A program made the position numbers and the translations under genes. Of a stretch of 64,000 nt of DNA, positions 27,541 through 36,900 are shown piece by piece (the first letter of the stretch is position 1; each line of letters opens with the position of its first letter). Source of the DNA: Micromonospora acroterricola (GTDB lineage: Bacteria; Actinomycetota; Actinomycetes; Mycobacteriales; Micromonosporaceae); NCBI RefSeq assembly GCF_003172955.1, contig NZ_QGKR01000186.1:1-64000 (forward strand), given 5' to 3'. The notes beneath the pieces were generated by a model. The model was not told the origin of the DNA and did no database searches. It saw only the letters and a program-made list of their open reading frames with translations.

Positions 27541-28984
27541 TAATCCAGTGACACTTCGCGATCTTGTCGTGGCGGTGGCTGCAGACGAAGGCGGCCATTG
27601 CGTGATCATCGATGGTTTGTGAGGACAATCGAAGATCGTGCAGTGGCCGCAGGCCACAGCGTAGACCCCGCCGGGTGGCGGCTGGTGTTCGAGGATGGGC
27701 TGCAGCGCATCGCCGGCCAGTTCACCCGACGTGAACCACGGCTGGCCGCGCGAGCGTTCGTGGCGGGCTTGTTGTCACAGGCCGAACGTAAGACCTGCTG
27801 GCAGTTGGCGGAGCAGGCTGGGTACCGTCAGCCGGCGCCGTTGCAACGGCTACTGCGCACTGCCGCCTGGGACGCCGAGCAGGTCCTCGCCGATGTGCAG
27901 ACGCTGCTGGTTGAGCGGCTCGGTGATCCGCACGGCGTGTTGATCCCGGACGAGACCGGCTTCGTCAAGCAGGGCGCCGCCTCCGTCGGGGTGCAACGGC
28001 AGTACACCGGCACCGTCGGACGTATCGAGAACAGCCAGGTCGCGGTGTTCCTCGCCTACGCCGGTGCCGGCGGCCGGGCGCTGCTGGACCGGCGGCTCTA
28101 CCTGCCCGAACACACATGGTGCGCCGACACGTCTCGGCGCACCGCCGCAGGCGTGCCCGACGACATCGGGTTCGCGACCAAACCCCGTCTGGCCCTGGAC
28201 ATGATTGACGCCGCGGTTCGAGCCGGGATCCCGGCCGGCTGGGTCACCGGTGACGAGGTCTATGGCGCCGACCCGGACCTGCGCGCTGGCGTCCGCGCGC
28301 ATGGCCTGGGCCATGTCCTGGCGATCGGCTGCAACCGGCGCGTTGCCGTCAACGACGGCCGCACACGGCTGCGCGCCGATGAGGTCGCCGCCCGACTCAC
28401 CGGCGGCTGCTGGCAGCGCATGTCGGCTGGCGTCGGCGCGAAAGGTCCCCGCGACTACGACTGGGCGCAGGTCGTGATCGGCACCGGCGGCAAAGAGTAT
28501 CTGCTCGTCCGCCGGCACCCGCACACCGGCGAGCTCGCGTTCTACCTGTGCTGGTCACCACGCCGGGTGCCCCTCGCAACACTGATCCGGGTCGCCGGCA
28601 GCCGATGGGCGGTCGAGGAATGTTTCCAGAGCGCCAAGAACGAAACCGGCCTAGACCACTATCAGGTCCGCGGCTGGACCGGCTGGCACCGCTTCACCGC
28701 CCTCGCGATGCTCGCCCTGGCCATCCTCGCCATCTGCGCCGGCACCCAGCCGGCGGAACCCGCCGACCCGACCCGGTCAGCCCGATCTGGCACCCCGATC
28801 CGGCTGACTCTGCCCGAGATCCGCCGACTACTCAACACGCTCATGTTCACGCCAGCCCCGGACATCGAGCACGCTCTGCACTGGTCAGCCTGGCGCCGCA
28901 TCCACCAAGCCGTCGCCCGACAAGCCCACTACCAGCGACGACTCAGCCTCTCAGCGACATAGATCACGAAGTGTCACTGGAGTA
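27541..28984 (+). mobile_element. Complete IS701-family insertion sequence, 1444 bp
   Basis: The left end TAATCCAGTGACACTTCGCG and the complement of the right end TACTCCAGTGACACTTCGTG form near-perfect inverted repeats. Both sides carry a CTAG target duplication (27537-27540 and 28985-28988), the YTAR site usual for IS701. The transposase gene is intact. A fragment of the same element lies inverted at 24485-24699. Confidence 0.92.
27598..28962 (+). CDS. IS701-family transposase
   Basis: The product is up to 454 residues; the open frame begins at a TTG (27598) and the true start may be a GTG about 20 bp later (VRTIEDRAVAAG). The DDE triad is visible as IPDETGFVKQG (first Asp), VTGDEVYGADP (second Asp) and WAVEECFQSAKNETGLDHYQ (Glu), typical of the IS701 group. 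The C-terminus, LTLPEIRRLLNTLMF to RRLSLSAT, is shared with the fragment at 24.5 kb. Length and motifs indicate a functional enzyme. Confidence 0.92.
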   Translation: MRDHRWFVRTIEDRAVAAGHSVDPAGWRLVFEDGLQRIAGQFTRREPRLAARAFVAGLLSQAERKTCWQLAEQAGYRQPAPLQRLLRTAAWDAEQVLADVQTLLVERLGDPHGVLIPDETGFVKQGAASVGVQRQYTGTVGRIENSQVAVFLAYAGAGGRALLDRRLYLPEHTWCADTSRRTAAGVPDDIGFATKPRLALDMIDAAVRAGIPAGWVTGDEVYGADPDLRAGVRAHGLGHVLAIGCNRRVAVNDGRTRLRADEVAARLTGGCWQRMSAGVGAKGPRDYDWAQVVIGTGGKEYLLVRRHPHTGELAFYLCWSPRRVPLATLIRVAGSRWAVEECFQSAKNETGLDHYQVRGWTGWHRFTALAMLALAILAICAGTQPAEPADPTRSARSGTPIRLTLPEIRRLLNTLMFTPAPDIEHALHWSAWRRIHQAVARQAHYQRRLSLSAT

Positions 28985-29005
28985 CTAGCGCACGCCTGCT
29001 TAACC

Positions 29006-29035
29006 AGCGGCCGATGCCTCACGGCATCGGCCGCT
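29006..29035. terminator. Strong hairpin terminator upstream of the recombinase operon
   Basis: AGCGGCCGATGCC pairs perfectly with GGCATCGGCCGCT around a TCAC loop (13-bp stem), followed by TCTCT. It isolates the recombinase operon from reads coming out of the IS701-family copy. It lies about 45 bp before the first gene of that operon. Confidence 0.75.
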
Positions 29036-29078
29036 TCTCTATGCCCTGACGCCAACCAGCTCCCGGAGGAACTCACCC

Positions 29079-29273
29079 ATGACAACCCACCCAACCGCTA
29101 CGGCGCCAACCAGCCACGCATCAAGGCACCGCGCCTCGGAATCGCCTCGCAACCGCACCGGCGCTGCCAACGCCCACCCAACGGCCGAGCCTCGGATGCG
29201 AGTAACCAAAGTCGAGACGCGGGCAACGCAAGAAGGCCGGCTTGCAGGTCGACCGCCGGACGGAGGCGCATGA
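29079..29273 (+). CDS. Small protein, first gene of the serine-recombinase operon
   Basis: The ATG at 29079 has a strong site (GGAGG at 29066-29070). The 64-residue product is Thr/Arg/Ala-rich and looks disordered (TATAPTSHASRHRASESPRN). I recognise no family. Its stop overlaps the next start as ATGA at 29270-29273. Despite its odd composition, the ribosome-binding site and the coupled overlap support real translation. Confidence 0.5.
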   Translation: MTTHPTATAPTSHASRHRASESPRNRTGAANAHPTAEPRMRVTKVETRATQEGRLAGRPPDGGA

Positions 29274-29536
29274 CGCAGCCATCCAGCGACCCACACGAGC
29301 GGCCATCACGCCCAAGGCCACCATCCGCGCCCGGCAGGCAACTTGACCGACCTAACGAAGACAGCCGTTCATGGACGGTCGACAACGTCGACGGCGGCAC
29401 CACCACGGGGGTTAGCAGTGTGGTGACTCCAGACCAACCACCCGAGCTAAACCCCCAGGCGGCTGCCGCCTTACTAAAGCTGCTCACACACCTCAACGAC
29501 CGCCACACCGAGCACTCAAAGCAGGAGAACGGATGA
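29270..29536 (+). CDS. Small protein, second gene of the serine-recombinase operon
   Basis: The 88-residue product has a disordered Pro/Arg-rich start and a short helical end (LNPQAAAALLKLLTHLNDRH). It overlaps the genes on both sides by ATGA. Small genes just upstream of a large serine recombinase can act as excision or accessory factors, but nothing in this sequence shows that. I do not recognise the family. Confidence 0.6.
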   Translation: MTQPSSDPHERPSRPRPPSAPGRQLDRPNEDSRSWTVDNVDGGTTTGVSSVVTPDQPPELNPQAAAALLKLLTHLNDRHTEHSKQENG

Positions 29537-31263
29537 CGTCCCCCCAACCAAAGCCCTTCGCCTTTTATGGCCGTATCTCCACCGAGGACAACCAAGATCC
29601 GGAATCGTCGCGAGGGTGGCAGCTCACCCGGGCCACAGCACTCATCCAACCCCACGGCGGCCGCATCGTCACGGAGTACTTCGACGTGGGCCAGAGCCGC
29701 TCGCTGCCCTGGCAACGCAGAACCCAGGCCAACACTCTTCTCTCTGCGCTACGTAACCCACGTCGGGGCTTTTCCGCCGTCGTTGTGGGGGAACCCCACC
29801 GGGCCTTCTACGGCAACCAGTTCGGTCTCACGGTGCCACTCTTCGCGCACTACGGCGTCGAACTATGGGTACCCGAGATCGGCGGCCCCATCGACCCCGA
29901 CAACGAGGCACACGAACTTGTCATGTCCGTCTTCGGCGGCATGAGCAAAGGCGAACGCAACCGCATCAAGCTGCGTGTGCGCACCGCCATGGCCGCCCAG
30001 ACACTCCTGGAAGGCCGATACCTCGGCGGACGCCCGCCATACGGCTACACCCTGCGTGATCTCGGCCCTCACCCCAACCCCGCGAAGGCCGCCGACGGCA
30101 AACACCTCCGCCGGCTCACCCCGGATGCCCAGACCTCCCCCATCGTCCGCCGGATCTTCGACGAATTCCTCGCCGGCTACGGACTATTCGCCATCGCCGA
30201 AGGACTCACCGCCAACCACGTGCCCTGCCCCTCGGCACACGACCGGGCCCGCAACAGACACCGCAGCGGCATCGCCTGGTCCAAAAGCGCCATCCGCGTC
30301 ATCCTCACCAACCCCCGCTACACGGGCCGGCAGGTGTGGAACAAGCAGCGCACCGACGAAGTCCTCCTCGACGTCGACGACGTCGCACTGGGTCACACCG
30401 GCGTCATGCGCTGGAACGCCCGTGACAAGTGGGTGGTCTCGAAGGAGATCACCCACCCACCCCTGATCGACGACGAGACCTTCGAGCAAGCGCAAGCCCT
30501 ACTCACCCGTCGCGCGCGAGCCGTCGACCGTCAGGAGCGCCAACGCCGCGCCCGCAACCCCTACGTCTTCCGGGGGATGATCTACTGCGCCGTCTGTCAG
30601 CGACGCATGCAAGGCCAGTACAACCACGGCGCCGCCTACTACCGCTGCCGATTCCCTCAGGTATACGCCCTGGCCAACGAGGTCGAACACCCCCGCAACG
30701 TCTACCTGCGCGAGGACGCCCTCACCGACCCGCTCGACGAGTGGCTGGCATCCGCGTTCACCCCGGACCACCTCGACCAAACGATCACCGCCATGTGCGA
30801 CGCCCAGCCAACGGACCAACTGAGGCCGCATACGGCCGCATCACAGGCCACGATCGCGGCCTGTGACGCAAAGCTCGCCCAGTACCGGGCCGCCCTCGAC
30901 GCCGGCGCAGATCCCGCACTAGTCACCGGTTGGATCACCCAAACCCAGGCCGAACGGACACGAGCCGAAGCTGATCTTCAAACGACCCAGCAGACAGAGC
31001 CACGCCGGATGAGCCGCTCACAGATCGCCGACCTAGTCCGAGCGCTCGGCGACATTGCCACCGTTCTGCGCGACGCCGACCCCACCGACAAAGCCGAGGT
31101 CTACCGGCAACTCGGACTCCGACTCACCTACCAGACCGAAACGCAAACGGTGCGCGCTGCAGTGGATCTCAGCGCGCACCGTGGGGTTATGGTTCGTGTC
31201 CGAGGGGGGATTCGAGCCCCCACACGTAACTCCTGTGCACCAATCGGGTGCACATGTCCATAG
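29533..31263 (+). CDS. Large serine recombinase (site-specific integrase type)
   Basis: The 576-residue product begins with the resolvase domain: FAFYGRISTEDNQ contains the catalytic Ser in the Y-x-R-x-S pattern, and KGERNRIKLRVRTAM is the end of that domain. The recombinase domain follows (YLGGRPPYGYTL, SAIRVILTNPRYTGRQVWNK), then a zinc ribbon (IYCAVCQRRMQGQ, YYRCR) and a coiled-coil C-terminal region. This is the normal order for large serine integrases. The 3' end runs into a tRNA-like T-arm (31205-31221). It is translated as the third gene of an ATGA-coupled operon and probably moves the element it lies in. Confidence 0.93.
   Translation: MTSPQPKPFAFYGRISTEDNQDPESSRGWQLTRATALIQPHGGRIVTEYFDVGQSRSLPWQRRTQANTLLSALRNPRRGFSAVVVGEPHRAFYGNQFGLTVPLFAHYGVELWVPEIGGPIDPDNEAHELVMSVFGGMSKGERNRIKLRVRTAMAAQTLLEGRYLGGRPPYGYTLRDLGPHPNPAKAADGKHLRRLTPDAQTSPIVRRIFDEFLAGYGLFAIAEGLTANHVPCPSAHDRARNRHRSGIAWSKSAIRVILTNPRYTGRQVWNKQRTDEVLLDVDDVALGHTGVMRWNARDKWVVSKEITHPPLIDDETFEQAQALLTRRARAVDRQERQRRARNPYVFRGMIYCAVCQRRMQGQYNHGAAYYRCRFPQVYALANEVEHPRNVYLREDALTDPLDEWLASAFTPDHLDQTITAMCDAQPTDQLRPHTAASQATIAACDAKLAQYRAALDAGADPALVTGWITQTQAERTRAEADLQTTQQTEPRRMSRSQIADLVRALGDIATVLRDADPTDKAEVYRQLGLRLTYQTETQTVRAAVDLSAHRGVMVRVRGGIRAPTRNSCAPIGCTCP
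31203..31223. repeat. T-arm-like hairpin at the 3' end of the recombinase gene
   Basis: GGGGG-ATTCGAG-CCCCC (31205-31221) is an exact 5-bp stem with a 7-base loop, the complement of a tRNA T-arm. No complete tRNA can be built around it. It overlaps the last codons of the recombinase, a place where integrases often carry their attachment core. It could equally act as a terminator hairpin. Confidence 0.5.
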
Positions 31264-31422
31264 ATTACAGTACGGCCCGGGGTTTGGCCCAAGCCCGCAC
31301 CTCATTACCGTGCGTGAGCATGAATAGCAGTTTGGACGCATAGGGTCGAAGCTTTCCGGCCTGCTCGCTCCGTTAACGGCCGACCGAAATGAACGTGCAG
31401 CCATCAAGTTGGATCCCGCCGC

Positions 31423-31995
31423 TCATGTCCTGGTGAGCTTTCGCTCAGTGGGCATTGGCGGCAGGCCGTATCGCTCCCGTTCTTCGGCGCTGAGCGCACG
31501 AGGTTCGCCACCTTCGGTCGAAGTTTGCGCGGGCTCACCGCAAACGTCCCAACTCATGACGGTCCCGTCGTCGTAAGTGATGATGAGGGCGTCTTGCCAT
31601 GACAGGCTGCGCACTATCCCGTGAGGTAGGTCGAAAACGCCGAGTGGATCGGCAAGTGACCGGCCCAGGCGCTGCCGACGACCCGACGGCAGCCGAGCAT
31701 CCCCCGAGCACGGCCGCGCCGCCGCGGGTGCCCGTCGAACAGCCGACAGGACAGGCGTTGACGGTGTGGCGGCCGGTGCGGGCCACCGAGACGGGCCTGA
31801 GCGGACGTGCCGCGCGCCTCTTGACCAGTGAGCCGGCCGACGATGCGGGATGGCCGGCCGACCTGCCCGGCCGGCGTGACGGACGTGGTCATCGTCGACG
31901 ACACTCCCGGCCCGACAGCCACTCTGAAAGTGCGGACCAGCGGGAACGCCGCGCCGAAGACCGCGTGGCTCAGGTTTGAACAGCTCGCTGTGCAC
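31423..31995 (-). CDS. Hypothetical protein; only the C-terminal part looks reliable
   Basis: The last 80 or so residues look like real protein (DPLGVFDLPHGIVRSLSWQD, ALIITYDDGTVMSWDVCG, RALSAEERERYGLPPMPTER). The first 100 residues are Arg/Pro-rich and look like out-of-frame translation, so the gene is probably truncated or frameshifted near 31690. No family is recognised. A plus-strand frame at 31828-32028 (VVIVDDTPGPTATLKV) competes for the upstream part and might be a separate fragment. Confidence 0.35.
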   Translation of the reverse strand: MHSELFKPEPRGLRRGVPAGPHFQSGCRAGSVVDDDHVRHAGRAGRPAIPHRRPAHWSRGARHVRSGPSRWPAPAATPSTPVLSAVRRAPAAARPCSGDARLPSGRRQRLGRSLADPLGVFDLPHGIVRSLSWQDALIITYDDGTVMSWDVCGEPAQTSTEGGEPRALSAEERERYGLPPMPTERKLTRT

Positions 31996-32053
31996 GACAC
32001 GTTCGGAGGGGGTGACAACGGGCGGTAGGGTTAGTTACCGATCAATATGAGCG

Positions 32054-32638
32054 GTGGTGCCGGTGAGTCTGATCCAGGCGGGTGTCACCGCGGCGACAAC
32101 GATGCTGGCGGTCCTGATCGGCGGGTGGCTCACCGTCCGGGCCCAGGACCGGCTGTGGCGGCGCGACCAGGATCGACAGTGGCGTGACATCCGGCTGAAC
32201 GCGTACACCGACTTCATCGGCGCGGTCCGGGAGTACGTGGCCTTCGTCCTCAACCCGGCCGCCCGCATCACCGCGGTGCCGCGCACGCGTGACCCTGGTG
32301 ATCTCATGCCGTTCTTCGACGATGAGGGCACCCGCTACCGGGAGCGGCTGGAGAGCACCAAGACCGCGCTTCGGCTGGTGGCCGGGCAGGTCGAGGTGGT
32401 GAGCGGCTCGTCGGAGCTGGTGCGCCAGGCCCGGCTGTTGGCGGCCGCGCGCGCGGGTAGCGGCATCGAGGCGTTGCCCGCTGATCGGTTCGACGCCTTG
32501 TGGCAGGCCGAGCGCCGATTCATCGATGTGGCCCGGGCCGAACTCGGTCTGCCCTCCGCGTTCGCGCCAGGGCCGGTAAGCACCCAGTTGCCGCCCGACA
32601 CCGAACATTTCATCGGCTTTCGTCGAAGGACCGGATGA
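32054..32638 (+). CDS. Membrane-anchored protein, unknown function
   Basis: The 194-residue product has one N-terminal transmembrane helix (AGVTAATTMLAVLIGGWLTV). A charged stalk follows (DRLWRRDQDRQWRDIRLNAY), then a helical cytoplasmic domain (TDFIGAVREYVAFVL, ALWQAERRFIDVARAELG). Its layout is close to that of the gene at 48624-49145: a helix, an Arg/Trp-rich stalk and a Tyr-x-x-hydrophobic helix. Its 3' end overlaps the convergent nucleotidyltransferase gene by 29 bp. Function is unknown; proteins of this shape are common in actinobacteria. Confidence 0.7.
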   Translation: MVPVSLIQAGVTAATTMLAVLIGGWLTVRAQDRLWRRDQDRQWRDIRLNAYTDFIGAVREYVAFVLNPAARITAVPRTRDPGDLMPFFDDEGTRYRERLESTKTALRLVAGQVEVVSGSSELVRQARLLAAARAGSGIEALPADRFDALWQAERRFIDVARAELGLPSAFAPGPVSTQLPPDTEHFIGFRRRTG

Positions 32639-33767
32639 TGTGCGGAGCGAAGACCTCCCGGCGGACGTGGGTGAAGCTGGGCCGGAGCAGGGCGTGCGGG
32701 GAGCGGGCACGCTCGACCAGATAGCGGTCCCGGAACTTGCGCTCGAAAGCGCGCAGCCGTGGGCGGCAACCTCGCTCGTCCCAGCGCAGGTCCAACAGGG
32801 GTAGCAGGATCGTCTGCAGAAAGCCCGGGCAGTAGCAGTCTGCGTCGTCGAACTGGCAGGCGGTGGTCGATCGCAGCCAGCCCGAGGATGCCTTCGTCAG
32901 GTCCGCGAGGACCGGAAGCTCGCGTCCGGCGAAGGTGCGCGGCAGGTCGCGACGGGCGGTCCTGGTGTCACGGTAGTCGCGGACCGTTCGCACCCCGCCT
33001 GCCGTGCTCCGCTCCAGTGCGGGGCTCGACTCCACCAGGGCGTAGCCGAGGACCCGGTCGGTGATCAGGTGCAGGCTGAGTGGATAGTCACCGGGAAGCC
33101 CTGCTCCGACGAGCATCGTGTCGTCCTGGTCGGTCCACAGCCGGATCTTGTGGCTCAGGATGGTGCGGCCGTCGTCGTACCGGTCGCGGAACAGCCCGGC
33201 CCGGGTCCGCAGCAGTTCGACCGAGGCAGGGGCGGCGCCTGGGAGGCGGCCCAGCCGGTCCGCGACCACGGCGGCGGCCGCCGCCGTCTCGATCACGATG
33301 ACGACGTCCAGGTCCGAGGTCGAGCGCACGTTGTAGAAAGGTCCGTAACTTGTGGATCCGCAGAGTATGCCCGAGGTCCCCGTACCGGCGAGCGCGTCCT
33401 CGAGCCGCCACACGTCGCGCAGGCGGCGGGCGGTCTCGACCACGGCTTCGAACAGCGCGGGCAGCGGCTGTCCCGGCGTGGCCCGGCCGGGGCCGTAATG
33501 CCGGCGGAACAAGCCGACGTCGAACACCTCGTCCCGGGAGATTTCGGCGATCACCGCGAGCACGTACGCGACGAAGCGGTCCTCCCGTCCACGGAAGTCA
33601 CCCATCAGACCGGTCAGGCACTCGGCCAGGGCGTCGCGGAGTTCGGCGGGCAGGAACGGCAGGTGCCTCGCCTGTTCGATCAGGGCGCGTAGCCGGCTCA
33701 GGTCGGTAATCGCGTATGCGGGCGCCAAGATCTCGCCGACGCTGTCGAGCTGCTGTGGTTTACCCAC
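32610..33767 (-). CDS. Nucleotidyltransferase-fold protein, divergent partner of a STAND NTPase
   Basis: The 385-residue product has a helical N-terminal domain (about 1-115, then DVWRLEDALAGTG). Then comes the minimal nucleotidyltransferase motif, LCGSTSYGPFYN followed by STSDLDVVIVIE: Gly-Ser plus an Asp-x-Asp pair that binds metal. The rest (SHKIRLWTDQDD, DYRDTRTARRDL, SFTHVRREVFAPH) is unassigned. The fold is used by toxins such as MNT/MenT types, by antibiotic-modifying enzymes and by cyclic-nucleotide synthases; the sequence does not say which. It starts 168 bp from a divergent large STAND NTPase, which suggests a functional pair. Confidence 0.72.
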   Translation of the reverse strand: MGKPQQLDSVGEILAPAYAITDLSRLRALIEQARHLPFLPAELRDALAECLTGLMGDFRGREDRFVAYVLAVIAEISRDEVFDVGLFRRHYGPGRATPGQPLPALFEAVVETARRLRDVWRLEDALAGTGTSGILCGSTSYGPFYNVRSTSDLDVVIVIETAAAAAVVADRLGRLPGAAPASVELLRTRAGLFRDRYDDGRTILSHKIRLWTDQDDTMLVGAGLPGDYPLSLHLITDRVLGYALVESSPALERSTAGGVRTVRDYRDTRTARRDLPRTFAGRELPVLADLTKASSGWLRSTTACQFDDADCYCPGFLQTILLPLLDLRWDERGCRPRLRAFERKFRDRYLVERARSPHALLRPSFTHVRREVFAPHIIRSFDESR

Positions 33768-33900
33768 CTCGGCCTCCTCGTCCCGGGTTCGACGAGAGCA
33801 GGCTCGGACCGCCGCAGGCCGTCTCGCATACCGGCGAGACGCCCGAATCGGCGTCTTCGCCCGTCAGCGGCCGTGGCGATAGCATCCGAGGGCGAGACGT

Positions 33901-33927
33901 CACGAGACGCACGAGACGCACGAGACG
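33901..33927. repeat. Three perfect 9-bp tandem repeats before the STAND gene
   Basis: CACGAGACG is repeated three times without gaps, ending 7 bases before the ATG at 33935. The last repeat merges into the GAGG (33927-33930) that is the likely ribosome-binding site. Repeat number could change the leader or promoter spacing of the STAND gene. Confidence 0.85.
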
Positions 33928-33934
33928 AGGCGAC

Positions 33935-36900
33935 ATGACGGGCCTTGACCCGGTGCGCGAAGCCGTCCATCACTTCCTCCGCCACTGGGAGCCGCGCAGC
34001 GCGGCATCGCTGATGGCGAAGGCGGAGCTGCACCTCGACCGGCTCGGGATCCCCGGCGGACGTAGCGCGAAGGCGCTCAGCGCCTGGAAGGCAGGCCGCC
34101 AGCGACCCCTGCCGGAAACCCTGCTCGTGCTGCGAGATGTCGTCGGTTGCAAGTGCAGAGACGAGTACAGCGCGTTCCCGCTGTACGGCGAGGCGACGTT
34201 GACGGCCATGCTTACGACGAGCCGGAGCGTCGACGCCGACCTGACGGCGGCCGATCTCGCGGCAGTCGACCGGGTGGTGGCGCTCAGCTCGGCGGCCGCC
34301 GAGGATTGCGACGTCGTGGCCGACGGGTTCCGGCTGAGCGACGTCTACGTGCGGCGCGACGTGGAGCAGACGATCGTCGAGTTGATCCGGCCCCGGTCGT
34401 TGATCGCCCTGCGCGGTGAGGCTGGTTATGGCAAGACCGCGCTGATGTGGCACCTCCATCAACGGCTCGGCGAGGCCGGCCGGCTGGCCCTGCTGATTCC
34501 CGCCACGGCACTGCTGCGAGGTGCGCGCGGCGATCGGGACGCCGGTGCCGTCTCCGTGAGCGAACTGTGGACCGCGCTGCGGGCAATGGTCCGGCATCGG
34601 CGGGACCCGGTGCTGCTTGTCGACACCATTGATCTGCTGACCCACAGCGAGGAAACTCGGGTCGAGGTGAGGCGGCTGATGCGCACCGCGGTCGAGTGCC
34701 GGGTGCCCATGGTGGTGGCATGCCGGCCCGCCGAGGCGGCCCTGCTGCACCTGGATCAGGACGGCGACGAGTCGTACGGCGTACCGATCCGTCCGATGTA
34801 CCTCAGCGCGTTCAACGAGCGGGAACGTCGGGAGGCGATCGAGTCGTACGCCTGGGCCGCCTACCCCGACGACGGCGACGCGGTGATCGCCGTCGTGCAG
34901 GACGCCCAGGTCCGCGGCCGTCCCCTGCGGGAGGTGGTGGCGAACCCGCTGACCCTGCGCATGCTCTTCGAACTGCACGCCGGCGACGGTGAGCGCCCGG
35001 ACAGTGACGTCGACAGCATCGGCCTCTACAACCTGACATGGCAGCGCAGGGTGGTGACCGACCGGCGTGACCGGGCGACCCCGGGCGGCGGCCCCGACCT
35101 GAGCCGGGACGTCGAGCAGACCGCCCTCGCCATGCTGAGTGCCGGCCGGATCGCTCTGCGGCGCAGTGAACTCACCGCCTGGTTGGACGGCATCCGCCCG
35201 GTCGACGAGGCGCTCGCCCTGCTGGTCGGCCGCGCACTTGTCACCCAGCGCAGGGAGTCGCCCTGGCTGTGGTTCTGGCATCAGACCTGGTTCGAGTACA
35301 CCGCGGCCCGAGCCATCGCCCGGCGGGGCGAGAGGACGGCGGCGATGCTGGGCCGGTTTGTCGCCGAGGAGCCGTACGACCTGTTCTACGGCGAGGTCGC
35401 CAGCCAGTTGGTGCTGCTCGCCGGACGCACGCCGCTTGTGGAACGGGACACGGCGGAGCGGCTGCTCGCTGCCTGGCTCGTCGACGATAGCCCCGGGCTA
35501 CCGGCGCTCGCCCTGCGCACGTACGCCCGCTTCCGGGAGCCGTCGGCGGAACTGCGAGCGCACGCCGCAGGGGCATTGCGTGCGGCCGACGACCGGGTGA
35601 CCAAGGACTTCCTGCGCCTACTACCATCGGTCAGCCATCCCGACGCCGAGCGATGGTCCTCCGACCTCGCGGTCGCCTGGGAACGGGTCAAGGCACGCCT
35701 CGTCGTGCTCGACGCGTTGACCCGGATGGCGGCCGCGGATCCCTGGGCGGCCCGGCGTTTCGTCATCGAGCACGGGTGCGTCGACTGGTTGCTCAGCCGG
35801 CCGGTGAAGCAGTGGCGCGATCATGACGGCCCGCACCTCCGCCTGCTTTCCGCGGTCGCCGGGGTGGACCCTCGGTGGGCCGCCGAGCAGGCGATGCGGT
35901 TCTGGCAGCCGCTCGCCGCCGAGGGGATCGTGGGCGGGCTGGCGGACATCGTAGCCTTCGTGGCCCGCCACGACCCGGCCGGTGGCACGCCGGGCGAGGA
36001 GCATCGCCGCACGATCGCGGCGGCGCTGCTCACGACGCCGAGCGACGAGTCCACGGCGGAGTTGCAGGTCGCGTACGCCGACCTGGTGACGGCGGCCGAT
36101 GATCTGCCGGCCGATCCGGAGGCGGCGCTGCACGACACGTTGCGCGACGATACCGGCGGGGAGACGTGGCGCCGAGCCTGTCTGCGTGTGGTCGGCCGCG
36201 CGGCGCTCACCCTGCCCGAGCCGGACGCCTTCCTGGCGACGCTGCTCGACACCGGGAATCCGGCCGAGGCGAGCCACCGCGCGACGGTGCTCGCCGAACT
36301 GTTGCGCGGGCGCCGTGGGACCGTCGCCGAGCCGCCGATCACCCGGCTAGTACGGGTGGCGAGCCGATTGACGCTCGGGTCGGGAGAGGCGGATGCCGCC
36401 CGGGTCGACCTCTTCGTCACCGCGATCCGCTACGCCAGGCTGGACGGGGCTGAACTTGCCCGGATCGTGCCGGACGTCGACGCGGACCCCCGGGCCTGGT
36501 TCGGCCAGTTGCACCCGTTGCTGGTGGAGGTGGCCGCGACCGGCGGGGGCGGCGCGGAGGCTGCCCTGCGATGGGCGATCACCGATGAGGCAGCGGAGTA
36601 CGTCTCCGCCAGGCAGTTGCGCGATCTCGGCTCCCGCCTGCGTGACCGAGTCGAGAATGCGCCGCGGCTGCTGACGTACCTGGTCGGCATCGCGCAGGGG
36701 CGACAGGCAACCCGGCGTCGCTCGCGTTCGCCCTTGACCGGATACCCGCGGACGTGTCGGCCGACCAGGCCGGCGTGCTCGACGACGTCCGGGCGCTGCG
36801 GGACGAGCTGGTGGCGCAGCGTGAGCCGCGTCGGACCGCCCAGGGGTACGTGCTGTGGCGGGCCCTGGTTCGCAACGGCTTGGACGTCCCGCCCGAGCCT

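Noticed and set aside
31205-31221. Possible complete tRNA gene at the 3' end of the recombinase.
   Set aside because: Only the T-arm stem and loop can be formed; no cloverleaf can be built from the flanks.
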